Shown here: positions 44,819 through 54,326 of the stretch, one piece after another
How the letters are laid out: each line of letters opens with the position of its first letter
How positions within the stretch are numbered: position 1 is the first letter of the stretch
Source: Methanocalculus taiwanensis
Lineage (GTDB): Archaea; Halobacteriota; Methanomicrobia; Methanomicrobiales; Methanocorpusculaceae
Reading direction: 5' to 3'
Length of the DNA: 64,000 nucleotides
Assembly (NCBI RefSeq): GCF_024372745.1
Contig: NZ_VOTZ01000006.1
Span: 1-64,000, forward strand
Program-made: the position numbers and the translations under genes
Notes under the pieces: generated by a model
Database searches by the model: none
What the model was told of the DNA's origin: nothing
Seen by the model: only the letters and a program-made list of their open reading frames with translations

Positions 44819-46417
44819 CTACGAAAAACTATTCTTCAGCCCTTTTCGTATCAGGTCAGTCTTCTTCATATCAGGCTGTCTGATATACCGATCAAACGCA
44901 TGGATGCGGCAGCTGATCGGGAACGGGACCGAGAGGGTGCTGATCACCGCTTCTCCCCGTTCCAGGGTCTGAATCTCGCCATCCAGAGGGGTTAGATCCT
45001 GTTTGGCGCTTGATGCGATCATCTGCCGATCTGTTTTATCTGAGAGTCCGAGGACGACATAGGTGTTGATCTGGGCAAGAATCCGTGGATCGATATTCTT
45101 CGGCTGCTGGGTGATCACACAGAGGCCGATCCCAAACTTCCTGCCTTCCATCGCACATTCCCGGAAGACGGCGGTTCCCCTGCCCGGCCCAAGCACACGC
45201 TGTGCCTCCTCGATTGCAATTAAGATCTGGCCTGCCGGCTCGGTTTCATCAGCCCCAAACCCGTCATTTCTCCGCTCATTTAAGAATGTCCGCGTGAGGA
45301 GGGAGAGGATAAAGAGTTCAGACTGTTCACGCATGCCTGGGATGTCGATTAAGACCACCTTCTGTTCCTCAAGGGCTCGCCTGATCTCATTGATGGTTGA
45401 TCCCGATCTCCTGAAGAAGGTGTTGTGCCGGGTCAGGATCTCAAGTTTCCGCTTGATGGACCTGAGGGAAGCCTCATGGAACTCCTTTAAGCGGCGGGCG
45501 AGCTGAGTGTTTGTACCGCTATAGCTGTCATACCAGTCTTCGGTAAAGTCGGTTGCCTGGAAAAAATCGATCATGGATGACCCTTTGATATCGCTCACCG
45601 TTTCGAGGATCTCGCTCTGCGCCTCCGAGAACTCAAAGATGGGATACAGATCGGATGGCCTGAAATCATCATATGCAATGCTAAGGGAGGAAGCCCCATA
45701 CCGCCTGATCGATTCTTCGTTTCGTGTGGAGAAGATGGCAAGGCCATCTCTTCCTTCTTTGTAATGCGTGAGGCCGGGATTCTCCCCACCACCCGGTGCC
45801 GGGCGGCCCTTGAGGTATTCGCCATGCGGATCGACCATCAGGAGTCCAAATGGCCGCTCTTTCATGCAGGATGCTGAGAAGACCTTCATGAAGTTGCTCT
45901 TTCCCATCCCGGTGGTTGCAAAGACACCCATATGCTGGTTTAAGTCATGCGGATGAAGCCCGACTTTCGCAGTTGCAATGGTGCCGGTTCCGTTCCTGAC
46001 CAGCCCGACCTCAATCTTCCCCATATACTGCTCCAGGAAGGCAAAATCCTCCTCTTCTGCAATCCTGACACCGGAAAACTTGGTGGGAACGGTCTTTGGG
46101 CGGCGGAAGTTGCCGTTTGGATCGAGATAGCCAAGCGGGGTTGCTTCGAGGAGGAGGAAGACATCTTCGCCGAGGTTATAGAAATGGGAAGTATGGGGGC
46201 GGGTATCCCAGTTGGCATCGGCAAAGTTGCTTGCATGCTGCATGCCGGTCACTTTTGCATAGAAGGTAAATTGCTTCTGGTGATCATGGATTGCCAGCAG
46301 ATCGCCTAAGAAGATCTCGCTTGTGTAGGGGACCGCACATCGGTAGCTTGAGTGCGTCTGGCCAATCAGGCGGAATTTTGCTGCATCGGCTGTATCAATA
46401 TCGATTAAGTTCGTCAT
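44819..46417 (-). CDS. herA: HerA DNA translocase/helicase
   Basis: A 532-residue HerA-FtsK ATPase that pumps DNA for end resection with NurA. The N-terminal HAS-barrel region is at ~1-130. Walker A is FATTGMGKSN (~165-174), DPHGEYLKG follows at ~195, and Walker B is ILIAIEEAQRVLG (~395). The arginine-finger region CVITQQPKNIDPRILAQ (~428-444) is typical. ATG 46417 (MTNLIDIDTADAAKF) was preferred to 46447. It overlaps the nurA end and is the last gene of mre11-rad50-nurA-herA. Confidence 0.92.
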   Translation of the reverse strand: MTNLIDIDTADAAKFRLIGQTHSSYRCAVPYTSEIFLGDLLAIHDHQKQFTFYAKVTGMQHASNFADANWDTRPHTSHFYNLGEDVFLLLEATPLGYLDPNGNFRRPKTVPTKFSGVRIAEEEDFAFLEQYMGKIEVGLVRNGTGTIATAKVGLHPHDLNQHMGVFATTGMGKSNFMKVFSASCMKERPFGLLMVDPHGEYLKGRPAPGGGENPGLTHYKEGRDGLAIFSTRNEESIRRYGASSLSIAYDDFRPSDLYPIFEFSEAQSEILETVSDIKGSSMIDFFQATDFTEDWYDSYSGTNTQLARRLKEFHEASLRSIKRKLEILTRHNTFFRRSGSTINEIRRALEEQKVVLIDIPGMREQSELFILSLLTRTFLNERRNDGFGADETEPAGQILIAIEEAQRVLGPGRGTAVFRECAMEGRKFGIGLCVITQQPKNIDPRILAQINTYVVLGLSDKTDRQMIASSAKQDLTPLDGEIQTLERGEAVISTLSVPFPISCRIHAFDRYIRQPDMKKTDLIRKGLKNSFS

Positions 46418-47369
46418 GGTAATCTCCAAGGATCTCTTCGTATCCAACAGAATTGATCGACTGGGTCGAACATCCGGCGATGATATCGTGCCTGATCCGC
46501 TGCACCTGGTCAGAGCGGATCACCGCCTGGCGATGGGCATCCATCAGGGGGTAGGGATACCCGACCACCCGCCCGTCACCTGCATAGGAGGCGAGTGCCG
46601 AAAAGACGGCGGCAACCTCTTGTTCTGAATAGTCATCCGGGACCGTCACCAGGAACGCCCGCTTTGCACGGGGATGGAGGCAGGCGACATAGCCCTCCTC
46701 TACCTTCAGGTACCAGGGCGGCCTGATGCCAAGCTCTCCTGCAGCTCTCATCGCCGAAGGGACAATCGGATGCACCCCGTCCCAGGTGGCGCCTGCGTTC
46801 TTCGTCACGGCGGCAAGGAGGAGGCCGCGTTCCCGGCAGGTCTGTTGAATCTCCGCAAGGATCGCGGTGTGTGAGGGGTGTTCCGCATAGAGGGCGCCAT
46901 CAAGGAGGAGGAGGGTGCCGGGCTCGGATGTGCGGGCGGCGATTGCGGCGAGTCCGTACTCGATGGTGTCACGGAATGCCGCCTCTGCTGCCAGGGTGTT
47001 TCCTTTTTCAAGAGATGCATCCGGGATTCTCCCGAAATATTCCGAATAGAGCTCGGCATAATCCTCATCCTGCCCCTCGCCGATCCTAAAGATCCGCCAG
47101 GAGGTGAGTTTCAGACTATGCCTCTCCTGGTTTTCATAAGCGGGCATTGCTCCCCGGCATGCGATCAGGTTGAAGAAAGGGGTTGAATAGACGGTTGCAT
47201 TGCTCCCGTCAATTGCGGTAATGGGGCGATCTCCGGCGGGTTCGATCGGGATGAAGTCAGTTCTCAGGATATGTTTTTCAGAGAGAAACGATTCGCCATC
47301 ACTCTCTCCACCCCGCCGCCTGATCTCGGCAACTACCCGGATTAGATCCTGGATATAGCTGCCGTTCAC
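46395..47369 (-). CDS. nurA: NurA 5'-3' nuclease
   Basis: A 324-residue nuclease working with HerA. The first catalytic Asp is in ITAIDGSNATVYS (~48-60), followed by further acidic positions such as LLLLDGALY (~152-160). Active-site His/Asp near the C-terminus (YPLMDAHRQAVI, ~275-286) fit the NurA domain. Its ATG overlaps the rad50 stop by four bases, and its stop lies inside the start of herA. Confidence 0.9.
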   Translation of the reverse strand: MNGSYIQDLIRVVAEIRRRGGESDGESFLSEKHILRTDFIPIEPAGDRPITAIDGSNATVYSTPFFNLIACRGAMPAYENQERHSLKLTSWRIFRIGEGQDEDYAELYSEYFGRIPDASLEKGNTLAAEAAFRDTIEYGLAAIAARTSEPGTLLLLDGALYAEHPSHTAILAEIQQTCRERGLLLAAVTKNAGATWDGVHPIVPSAMRAAGELGIRPPWYLKVEEGYVACLHPRAKRAFLVTVPDDYSEQEVAAVFSALASYAGDGRVVGYPYPLMDAHRQAVIRSDQVQRIRHDIIAGCSTQSINSVGYEEILGDYHDELNRY

Positions 47370-50300
47370 TGCTCAACCTCCACTGCAAGACTGGTAAGAT
47401 CGGGCTGTTCTTCCACCCTGATAACGGTCTGGCACTCTTCCTGCACCCCTTCGATATGGGAGATCAACAGGATCTGTGGGAAGTATGGCTCCTGTTTCCT
47501 GAGGGCTGTCACCAGGTTCCTCCTCCGCTCCTCGTCCTGGCTCCCGAAGATCTCATCAAAGATCAGGACAGTCGCATCCCGGATACGATGGGTTGCCGCG
47601 ATATGGCGCGAGAGGGCGATCCTGAGTGCAACGGCGATATCATCCTGTTCTCCACCTGAGAACCGGGATGCAGGATAATCTTCGCCTGCCTCATGTACCC
47701 GGATTGAGAAGTCGTCATCGATGGTGACATACTCGTACCTCCCGTCTGTGATGAGGGAGAGGATCTCCCCCACCTCGCCTTCGATCCTGCCCCGGACAGA
47801 GCCGATCAGGTGCTCGGCAAACTGTTTCATGATCGTGCCTGTTGTTTCGAGGAGGGCTTTTTCAGAGAGGAGCCGGGACTGTTCCTTCTCATATGCTGCT
47901 GCTTTTGCGATTGATTCCCTGATCCTCTCCCTTTTCACCCGGACACCACCCAGAAGACCGGTGATCTCGCGTATCCGAAGATTGCACCCCTTCTTCTCTT
48001 CCTGAAGCGATTCCAATCTCCGCCTTATCGCCTCAAGCTCCTGCGGGGCAGATCCATACCCTGCAATCTTCTCTTCGATTGTGGCGATCGCGGTCTCCTG
48101 AAGCGACTTCTCTTCCGAGATCCGCCGTATATCAGCTTCAATGAATGGTATCCTCTCGATCCTCCCTTTCAGGGAGAGGTACCGCTCATGGTTTTCGGTT
48201 GCGCATTCCAGCTCATCCTCGGCTTTCCGATACCCCGGTTCATCAAAACCGATGCCGTTGATCTCCTCCTGGATTGCAGCAGACTGCCGTTGTATCTTCC
48301 CGATCGCTTCTGCATCAGCTGTGAGGTTCTCTTCAAGCGCCTCTCTCCCCCGGGCAATAACCGAGGCTTCCCGGAACTCCTCATAGAGTGGTTCAAGCGC
48401 CTTCTGAAGAGAGTCGATCTCCCGGAGAGCATCTTCTGAATATCCGGATTGTGTGCGGAGGAGAGAGACCTCTTCCATCCGTCCGAAGAGGCACTCAGCA
48501 CGGACCGCAAGCGCTTTCTGTTCTGCCTCAATCTCAGGTACCCGCCTGAGTACGCCTGCGATCTCATCCCTTTTGCGGGTGAGTGACTGATACTCCTCAA
48601 CCAGGCTGTTGATCTCATCGGCACTGATTTCAGCAACATTCAGTGCGGCGATCGCCTCACGTTTTTCAAGGACGAGCGAGTCGAGGCGTTCCATCTCCTT
48701 TGTGCGCTCCTGTATCTGCGCCTCGATCCCGGCAAGGGTTCGTTCCGCTTCGATACAGCGGGTGATCTGATCGTCCTTCTCTTTGATTGCCAGATCGGTC
48801 TCTTTGATCCGGAGTTCGCATGAGGCGAGTGTGGTTCTCTTCGATTCCAGATCAGCTGCACATCCCGCTATCTGATCGAGGAGGCGGGTGCGGGCATCGC
48901 CATACCGTTCCTTTAATGGCTGGCCGCAGGTCGGGCAGCTGCTCTCCTCCCCGGCAGCGTCGAGTTCCGTAAGATGCCGTTCTGATTCGCAGTAGGCGGC
49001 CTCTGTATGCTGAATTCCTGATCTGAGTGTGGCAATCTCGCCGCGGATCAGTTCAGCGGTCTTCCGTGCTGCTGCCAGATCCCCGGCTGCTGCCTCCTTC
49101 TGCTCTACGCGAAAGAGAAGGGGGGCGGCTTTCTCTCGCAGAACTCGTATATCCGTATCAATTCCCTGGATCTGATCCTGCAGGAGCAGACACTCCTTCT
49201 TCAACCGCTCACCCTCATTGAAACGCTCAGATAGCGCCAGGACTCCGTTTTTGGATCTGATCTCATCATTGATCCGGGTGCATTCGGCTTCGAGTGCTGC
49301 GAGCTTCTCCTGCTCTGCCTTCAGCGCCTGCACCTGCTCCTTCAGCACACGGATCTCTGATTCAATCGATGCAAGCTCCTCTCCTGTTCTGTGATATGCT
49401 GCCTGTGCCTCTTCAAGTGACCGGCGGCGGGCAAGCAGCTGCTCCCGCTCTGCCGGGACATGGGCATGGCGTGAGAGAACTTCTTCTGCATCCCTGGCAC
49501 GGGCAAGCTGCTCTTTTAGCCGGGACTGTGAACGCGAGAGCTCCAGAAGCCGTGCACTGGCTTCATTGAGGCGGGTTATGGCATCCCGGTGCGCCTCCCG
49601 TGCCTTCCGAAACGCAAGAGCACGGGTTTTGATCTCTTCATAGTGGCCCTCCTGCACCCTGGCTGCCTCGAAATGCACCAGATCATCCCTAAGCAACAAG
49701 AGTTCTTTCTCAGCTTCTGCCAGCTGGCGGCAGAGTTTCAGAAGCGCCTCCTCTCTCCCAGCTCTATCTGAAGTGAGTGTGGAGAGCTCCTGCATCTTCT
49801 TCTGGAGCATCTCTTTTTCTGCGGCATCTGCCATCTCAGCCGACTGGAGCGCCTCGAGTGCGGCAGTTGCGTCTGCAAGGGCAGCAGTATACTTCTTCTC
49901 CTTCTCCTCCTCCAAAACATCAGTCTCCTGGAGGTGATCGGAGTCGATCTCCTCAAGCCTCCCGGAGAGGGTTGCAATCCGATCTTCGAGTCCCCGGATC
50001 TCTGTCCGGATAATCTCCCATGATGTCTCACGGATCCGCTCGATCCCAAGCGCCCGCATGAACCAGCGTTTCCGTTCGACAGGATTCTTATCGAGAAGCG
50101 CGAGCAGATCCCGCTGCGGGGCATAGATGGTGGTCCTGAAGTCAGAGGGGCCCATCCTCAGGATCTGCTGCACAGCTTCCCGCACAGGGCTGACGCCGGT
50201 TGCGATCAGCCGCCCGTCCCCGAAATGGAGCTGCGCATCATGGTGGGTCGTCTGCCCTTTCCGGAAAGACCGGACGATCGTATAGGCATCCCCCCCTGTC

Positions 50301-50533
50301 TGGAAGGAGAGCCGGACCTCGCACTTCTCTTTGGGTCCGGCACCGGCGCTCACCACATAGTCGGCATCAATCCCTGAGCCGGAGATCCCGTAGAGTGCAA
50401 AGACGATCGCCTCCATGATCGTACTTTTTCCGGCTCCGTTGCTCCCGACGATGGCAGTGATCCCATCCCTGAAGGTGAAGGCCTGGTGCAGGTACCGCTT
50501 GAAGTTCTTCAGTGTCAGCTCGTCGAGGATCAT
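47366..50533 (-). CDS. rad50: Rad50 double-strand-break repair ATPase
   Basis: A 1055-residue SMC-like ATPase. Walker A is AIVGSNGAGKST (~27-38). Long coiled coils run ~170-520 and ~540-880, with the zinc hook CPTC in SSCPTCGQPLKERYG (~528). The ABC signature is RFSGGEQDDIAVALR (~955-969) and Walker B is VLIFDEIFGSQDEERR (~985-1000). It tethers DNA ends and controls Mre11. ATGA overlaps exist with both mre11 (upstream) and nurA (downstream). Confidence 0.95.
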   Translation of the reverse strand: MILDELTLKNFKRYLHQAFTFRDGITAIVGSNGAGKSTIMEAIVFALYGISGSGIDADYVVSAGAGPKEKCEVRLSFQTGGDAYTIVRSFRKGQTTHHDAQLHFGDGRLIATGVSPVREAVQQILRMGPSDFRTTIYAPQRDLLALLDKNPVERKRWFMRALGIERIRETSWEIIRTEIRGLEDRIATLSGRLEEIDSDHLQETDVLEEEKEKKYTAALADATAALEALQSAEMADAAEKEMLQKKMQELSTLTSDRAGREEALLKLCRQLAEAEKELLLLRDDLVHFEAARVQEGHYEEIKTRALAFRKAREAHRDAITRLNEASARLLELSRSQSRLKEQLARARDAEEVLSRHAHVPAEREQLLARRRSLEEAQAAYHRTGEELASIESEIRVLKEQVQALKAEQEKLAALEAECTRINDEIRSKNGVLALSERFNEGERLKKECLLLQDQIQGIDTDIRVLREKAAPLLFRVEQKEAAAGDLAAARKTAELIRGEIATLRSGIQHTEAAYCESERHLTELDAAGEESSCPTCGQPLKERYGDARTRLLDQIAGCAADLESKRTTLASCELRIKETDLAIKEKDDQITRCIEAERTLAGIEAQIQERTKEMERLDSLVLEKREAIAALNVAEISADEINSLVEEYQSLTRKRDEIAGVLRRVPEIEAEQKALAVRAECLFGRMEEVSLLRTQSGYSEDALREIDSLQKALEPLYEEFREASVIARGREALEENLTADAEAIGKIQRQSAAIQEEINGIGFDEPGYRKAEDELECATENHERYLSLKGRIERIPFIEADIRRISEEKSLQETAIATIEEKIAGYGSAPQELEAIRRRLESLQEEKKGCNLRIREITGLLGGVRVKRERIRESIAKAAAYEKEQSRLLSEKALLETTGTIMKQFAEHLIGSVRGRIEGEVGEILSLITDGRYEYVTIDDDFSIRVHEAGEDYPASRFSGGEQDDIAVALRIALSRHIAATHRIRDATVLIFDEIFGSQDEERRRNLVTALRKQEPYFPQILLISHIEGVQEECQTVIRVEEQPDLTSLAVEVEQ

Positions 50534-51663
50534 TCGGTATCTGCCTCCTCAACAATCGAGGAGAGGATGCCCAATCCCTTCCCCAGGATGAATGACTCGG
50601 TCTTCTCAGAAAGCCCCCGGCCTTTCACAAATGCCCTGAATTCTTCCTGGATATTAAACGCCGAATCGCTCTGCCTCCGTTCCGGGACAATCTCGCCGGG
50701 GGAGAGGGTTTTGATCCTGAGATCGAGGACGGTCTCCCGGATGCGTGCCATCTCCCGGCCTGACAGGGCGCGGGCTGTTTCCTTTCTTATCCCCTCAATG
50801 GTGATCTGTGCCATCGGGGGGGTGTGTGAGGTGATTGCTTCTATACGCGCCTCGATCTCCCCGATGATCTCACCGGCGGAGAGCTCTTCTGCCTGCAGGG
50901 AACCGAGATCGATCATCGGGGTCTTTGGGAGAGGGAGAGGGTCTACTGTCCTGCGTCCGGTATTGACAATGAGCCCGCCTTTCTTCTCATGGATCTCGCC
51001 GTAGGTTACGTGCTCGATTGATCCCGAGTACCAGGCATAGGGCCCCACCTGGCACTGGTTATGGTAATGTCCAAGGGCGATATAGTCGAAATCGGCTGTC
51101 GTCATGGTGGCATCGATCTCATGCTCGGCTACTGTTGCCAGCCTTTTTTCGCTGATGCTGCTTGCAAGGCCATGGGTGACCAGCACGTTATTGTGAGCAG
51201 GGGAGCGTTTTACCTCATTGTATGCCTCCCGGTACTGATCCGGGTTGAGCATGTTCGGGATTAAGTGAAAGATCGTATCCCCGCACTCGACGGACTCATA
51301 CCGGAACCGGTATGCCATATGGACGGTGCCGGGATGGTACTCAAAGAGGGAGAATGGCGCGCGGGTATACCGGGTCTTTGGGATACTGTGGTTCCCTGCG
51401 ATCATGATCAGGGGGATGCCGGCATCCGAGAGGAGTTCCAGCGCCTCGAAGGCGGTGACATAGGCCTGTGTCCGCGGCTTCACCGAGTCGAAGAGATCGC
51501 CTGCGTGGAGGAGGGCATCGGGGCGTTTTTTGCAGATCTCCTCGATTGACTGGAGAAAATTATCATAAATCTGCGTCTCCCGGAGGTTCATGCCGGTCTC
51601 TGGATCAACACGGGAGAAGGCGGCGACACCGAGATGGGTATCGGCGATATGGATGATCTTCAT
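50530..51663 (-). CDS. mre11: Mre11 double-strand-break nuclease
   Basis: A 377-residue phosphodiesterase. Metal-binding motifs in order: MKIIHIADTHLG (~1-12), LHAGDLFDSVKPR (~49), IAGNHSIPK (~84-92), VTHGLAS (~160) and ALGHYHNQCQVG (~190-201). The C-terminal third holds the capping and Rad50-binding segments. The frame extends to ATG 51750 without family similarity; ATG 51663 (MKIIHIAD) with GGAGGT upstream is the start. First gene of the repair operon; the 59-residue ORF starts divergently ~85 bases away. Confidence 0.94.
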   Translation of the reverse strand: MKIIHIADTHLGVAAFSRVDPETGMNLRETQIYDNFLQSIEEICKKRPDALLHAGDLFDSVKPRTQAYVTAFEALELLSDAGIPLIMIAGNHSIPKTRYTRAPFSLFEYHPGTVHMAYRFRYESVECGDTIFHLIPNMLNPDQYREAYNEVKRSPAHNNVLVTHGLASSISEKRLATVAEHEIDATMTTADFDYIALGHYHNQCQVGPYAWYSGSIEHVTYGEIHEKKGGLIVNTGRRTVDPLPLPKTPMIDLGSLQAEELSAGEIIGEIEARIEAITSHTPPMAQITIEGIRKETARALSGREMARIRETVLDLRIKTLSPGEIVPERRQSDSAFNIQEEFRAFVKGRGLSEKTESFILGKGLGILSSIVEEADTE

Positions 51664-51748
51664 TGATCGTATCTTGAACCTCCAGAGAATTAAGTGCTGG
51701 GAGTGGAGGGTGAAAGTAAAAGGGAAGGCGGCACAATGATCCTGTACC

Positions 51749-51928
51749 ATGTCACAACGTGCAACAGATGCACTCTTTCAGTCACTCTTTCTCCTGACCG
51801 ATATCAGGGTGATGCTCCGGGAGACAGCACCCCTCCATCAGCTGAGTGCTGAAGAGAAGGAAAAAGCCGGGAAACTGCTGAAAAGCGTAACCCGCCAGAT
51901 CGAGATCCTTAAAGAGGAGCTGATCTGA
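51749..51928 (+). CDS. Small helical protein upstream of SepCysS
   Basis: A 59-residue ORF (ATG 51749, TGA 51926-51928) whose stop is one base before the SepCysS ATG. The product is two amphipathic helices: DALFQSLFLLTDIRVMLRE and EKEKAGKLLKSVTRQIEIL. No signal peptide, no Cys. The tight spacing and lack of any other candidate upstream of pscS make it likely to be a real coupled gene. In methanogens without the separate adaptor SepCysE, SepCysS is reported to carry an N-terminal helical extension for SepRS binding; this ORF could be a detached version. That link is speculative. Confidence 0.55.
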   Translation: MSQRATDALFQSLFLLTDIRVMLRETAPLHQLSAEEKEKAGKLLKSVTRQIEILKEELI

Positions 51929-51929
51929 G

Positions 51930-53111
51930 ATGCGGTGTGCAGGTGATATCGATGCCCGGCAGGTGGATGAGACCGCAATCAACATCGATCCGATCCAGGT
52001 GGGCGGGCGGCTCACGGCAGATGCAATGAAGGCGGTGATCGCCTATGGCGATGGCTATTCGGTCTGTGATAACTGCCGCAAGCCTTTCCGGCTCGACTAT
52101 ATCAAAAAACCGCCGATTGCAGATTTCCATGCCGATCTCGCCTCCTGGCTTGGGATGGATGCCTGCCGGGTTGTTCCCGGTGCACGGCGCGGGTTCCAGG
52201 CGGTCTGCCAGGGGTTGGTGCAGAAGGGCGATCCGGTGATCCTGACCGCACTCTCCCACTATACCGAGTTCATTGCAGCCGAGTCTGTGGGAGCAGTACC
52301 GCGTGAGATACCAAAGGATGGGAAGAACCATATCACTGCGGATGCTGCCGCAGAGACGATCGAGCGGGTTATAAAAACGGAGGGGAAGACCCCTGCACTC
52401 CTCTTTGTCGAGGGGGTGGACTACCAGTTCGGGAACCACCATGATATCCGGGGTATCGCCAAAGTTGCCCACAGCTATGATATCCCCGTCCTCTATAACG
52501 GCGCCTATACCGTCGGTATCCTGCCGGTGTCAGGCAAAGAGCTCGGGGTGGATTTTGTGATCGGTTCAGGCCACAAGTCGATGGCAGCACCCGCACCCTC
52601 CGGTCTCGTTGCGACGAATGCAGAGTATGCGGAGAGGATCTTTGCCACAACCGCGGTGAAGGGGGATCAGACCGGCAGGACATTTGGGATCAAGGAGGTC
52701 GCAATGATGGGCTGCACCTTAATGGGCGTCACCGTGATGGGTATGATGGCGTCCTTCCCCCATGTGAAGGAGCGGGTGCTCGCCTGGGATGAGGAGCTCC
52801 GGAAGGGGAAGATTGTGATAGATTCCCTCCTCTCAATCGAAGGGACAAAAATCCTCTCGGATATGCCACGGGAGCATACCCTGACCAGAATCGATACGCG
52901 GGAGTCATTTGACAGGGTGGCAGAGACCCATAAGAAGCGCGGGTTCTATTTTACGAGTGCGCTTGGAAAGAGGGGGATTGCCGGAGTGATTCCGGGGGCG
53001 ACAAAGATCTGGAAGTTCAACACCTACGGGATGACAGAGAGCCAGGCAGACTATACTGCGAACGCCTTCCTCGATATCGCACGCGAGAACGGCTTAGCCG
53101 TCAATGACTGA
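51930..53111 (+). CDS. pscS: O-phospho-L-seryl-tRNA:Cys-tRNA synthase (SepCysS)
   Basis: A 393-residue PLP enzyme that turns Sep-tRNA(Cys) into Cys-tRNA(Cys). Active-site Cys residues are in YSVCDNCRKPF (~45-52); PGARRGFQAV (~87) and ALSHYTEF (~108) bind PLP phosphate and ring; the Schiff-base Lys is in GSGHKSMAAPAPSG (~215); the terminal part has HTLTRIDTRESF. Length is normal for the short form. It indicates the SepRS/SepCysS route for cysteine in this organism. GAGGAG lies just upstream inside the small ORF. Its end overlaps the convergent thiI by 18 bases. Confidence 0.94.
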   Translation: MRCAGDIDARQVDETAINIDPIQVGGRLTADAMKAVIAYGDGYSVCDNCRKPFRLDYIKKPPIADFHADLASWLGMDACRVVPGARRGFQAVCQGLVQKGDPVILTALSHYTEFIAAESVGAVPREIPKDGKNHITADAAAETIERVIKTEGKTPALLFVEGVDYQFGNHHDIRGIAKVAHSYDIPVLYNGAYTVGILPVSGKELGVDFVIGSGHKSMAAPAPSGLVATNAEYAERIFATTAVKGDQTGRTFGIKEVAMMGCTLMGVTVMGMMASFPHVKERVLAWDEELRKGKIVIDSLLSIEGTKILSDMPREHTLTRIDTRESFDRVAETHKKRGFYFTSALGKRGIAGVIPGATKIWKFNTYGMTESQADYTANAFLDIARENGLAVND

Positions 53112-54269
53112 GCCGGAGAGCGCGGTCCTTCTGACTGCGCTTTCCACTGCTTTTTGTATCAGATCAGCTATCGGAAGTTTTGCCTCCTCTTCTTCGATCT
53201 GGCGGATGGTTGCGGCAGTGGCGGGCTTCTTCGGTACCATCCGGCAGGCGTGATCGCCAGGGCGGGGGATGAAGGTCTGAATCTTCTTTGCGAGGGTGAC
53301 GATCTCCTCCTTGTCATAGGTGATGAGAGGACGAAGTACGGGGAGCGTGGCAGCCGGGGTTACGGTAGCCAGGTTCTCAAGTGTCTGGGATGCAACCTGC
53401 CCGAGATTATCCCCGTTTACAATGGCAGAGCATCTGTGTTCTTCCCCGATCCGGCTCGCTACACGGTGCATGAACCGCTTGCAGAGGATACAGCGAAACC
53501 GGGATTCCTTTAATGTGAGCAGTGCAGAGAAGAAGGGCTCCATATCGACCTCGATGATTCCGATCTCTGTTCCCATGCAGTGTGTCGAGAGGGTTTCTGC
53601 ATGGGCAAAGGCATCATCCCGCGTGGCGGCGCCTGCGTGCCTCCCGCCATTCATATGGAGGAGGAGGAGATCAGTCCCCCTGCGCATCATCAGCCACGCG
53701 GCAACCGGCGAGTCAATTCCTGCTGAGATGAGGCAGACTGCCCGTCCCTGTGTGCCGAGCGGGAGTCCGCCCGGACCAGGATAGAAGGAGTCGGTGACAA
53801 ATCCTCCGTAATGGCGGGCCTCGACAAAGACCTCGTACTCCGGGTTCGTGAGATCGACCGTAAAGTCCGGGTACCGGTCAAGGATCGCTGATCCGACAAA
53901 TGCCCCGAGCTCCTGGCTGGTGAAGCCCTTCACCGCCTCCCGCCGTGCCCGTACCGCAAATGAACCGTTGTTTTTGCCTGATCCGGCTACTATCTCCACT
54001 GCGGCAGCTGCAATCGCCTCCATCGTGGGTTCTGTACGGGTGACGACTGACGTGTCCACGACACCAAAGACACGGGCGGCAACTGCTGCTTGTTTTGGAT
54101 CATCGCAGTTGATATAGAGCCGCCCCCGGTGCTCCTCGATTGTATGGGCAAGACCTTCTGCTTCAAGTGCCCGTCCGATGTTCCGGGTGAGAATCCTGAT
54201 GTAGTGGTGCATCACCGATTCGCTCTTCAGGAAGAGTTCTCCGTACCGCACCATCACCTGCTGCTGCAT
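53094..54269 (-). CDS. thiI: tRNA 4-thiouridine synthetase ThiI
   Basis: A 391-residue ThiI: N-terminal ferredoxin-like and THUMP domain (~1-165), then the PP-loop ATPase CLISAGIDSPVAAW (~176-189). There is no C-terminal rhodanese domain, as is common in archaea. CILCKRFMHRVA (~253) gives a C-x2-C pair that may bind an Fe-S cluster or carry sulfur. It thiolates U8 of tRNA. Next to SepCysS, another sulfur-to-tRNA enzyme, and convergent with it. Confidence 0.92.
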   Translation of the reverse strand: MQQQVMVRYGELFLKSESVMHHYIRILTRNIGRALEAEGLAHTIEEHRGRLYINCDDPKQAAVAARVFGVVDTSVVTRTEPTMEAIAAAAVEIVAGSGKNNGSFAVRARREAVKGFTSQELGAFVGSAILDRYPDFTVDLTNPEYEVFVEARHYGGFVTDSFYPGPGGLPLGTQGRAVCLISAGIDSPVAAWLMMRRGTDLLLLHMNGGRHAGAATRDDAFAHAETLSTHCMGTEIGIIEVDMEPFFSALLTLKESRFRCILCKRFMHRVASRIGEEHRCSAIVNGDNLGQVASQTLENLATVTPAATLPVLRPLITYDKEEIVTLAKKIQTFIPRPGDHACRMVPKKPATAATIRQIEEEEAKLPIADLIQKAVESAVRRTALSGSVIDG

Positions 54270-54326
54270 GGGGTACTAGTGGAACGCAATAGGAGATGGG
54301 TTCTTCTACAATTTTCTGAAAGGGGG

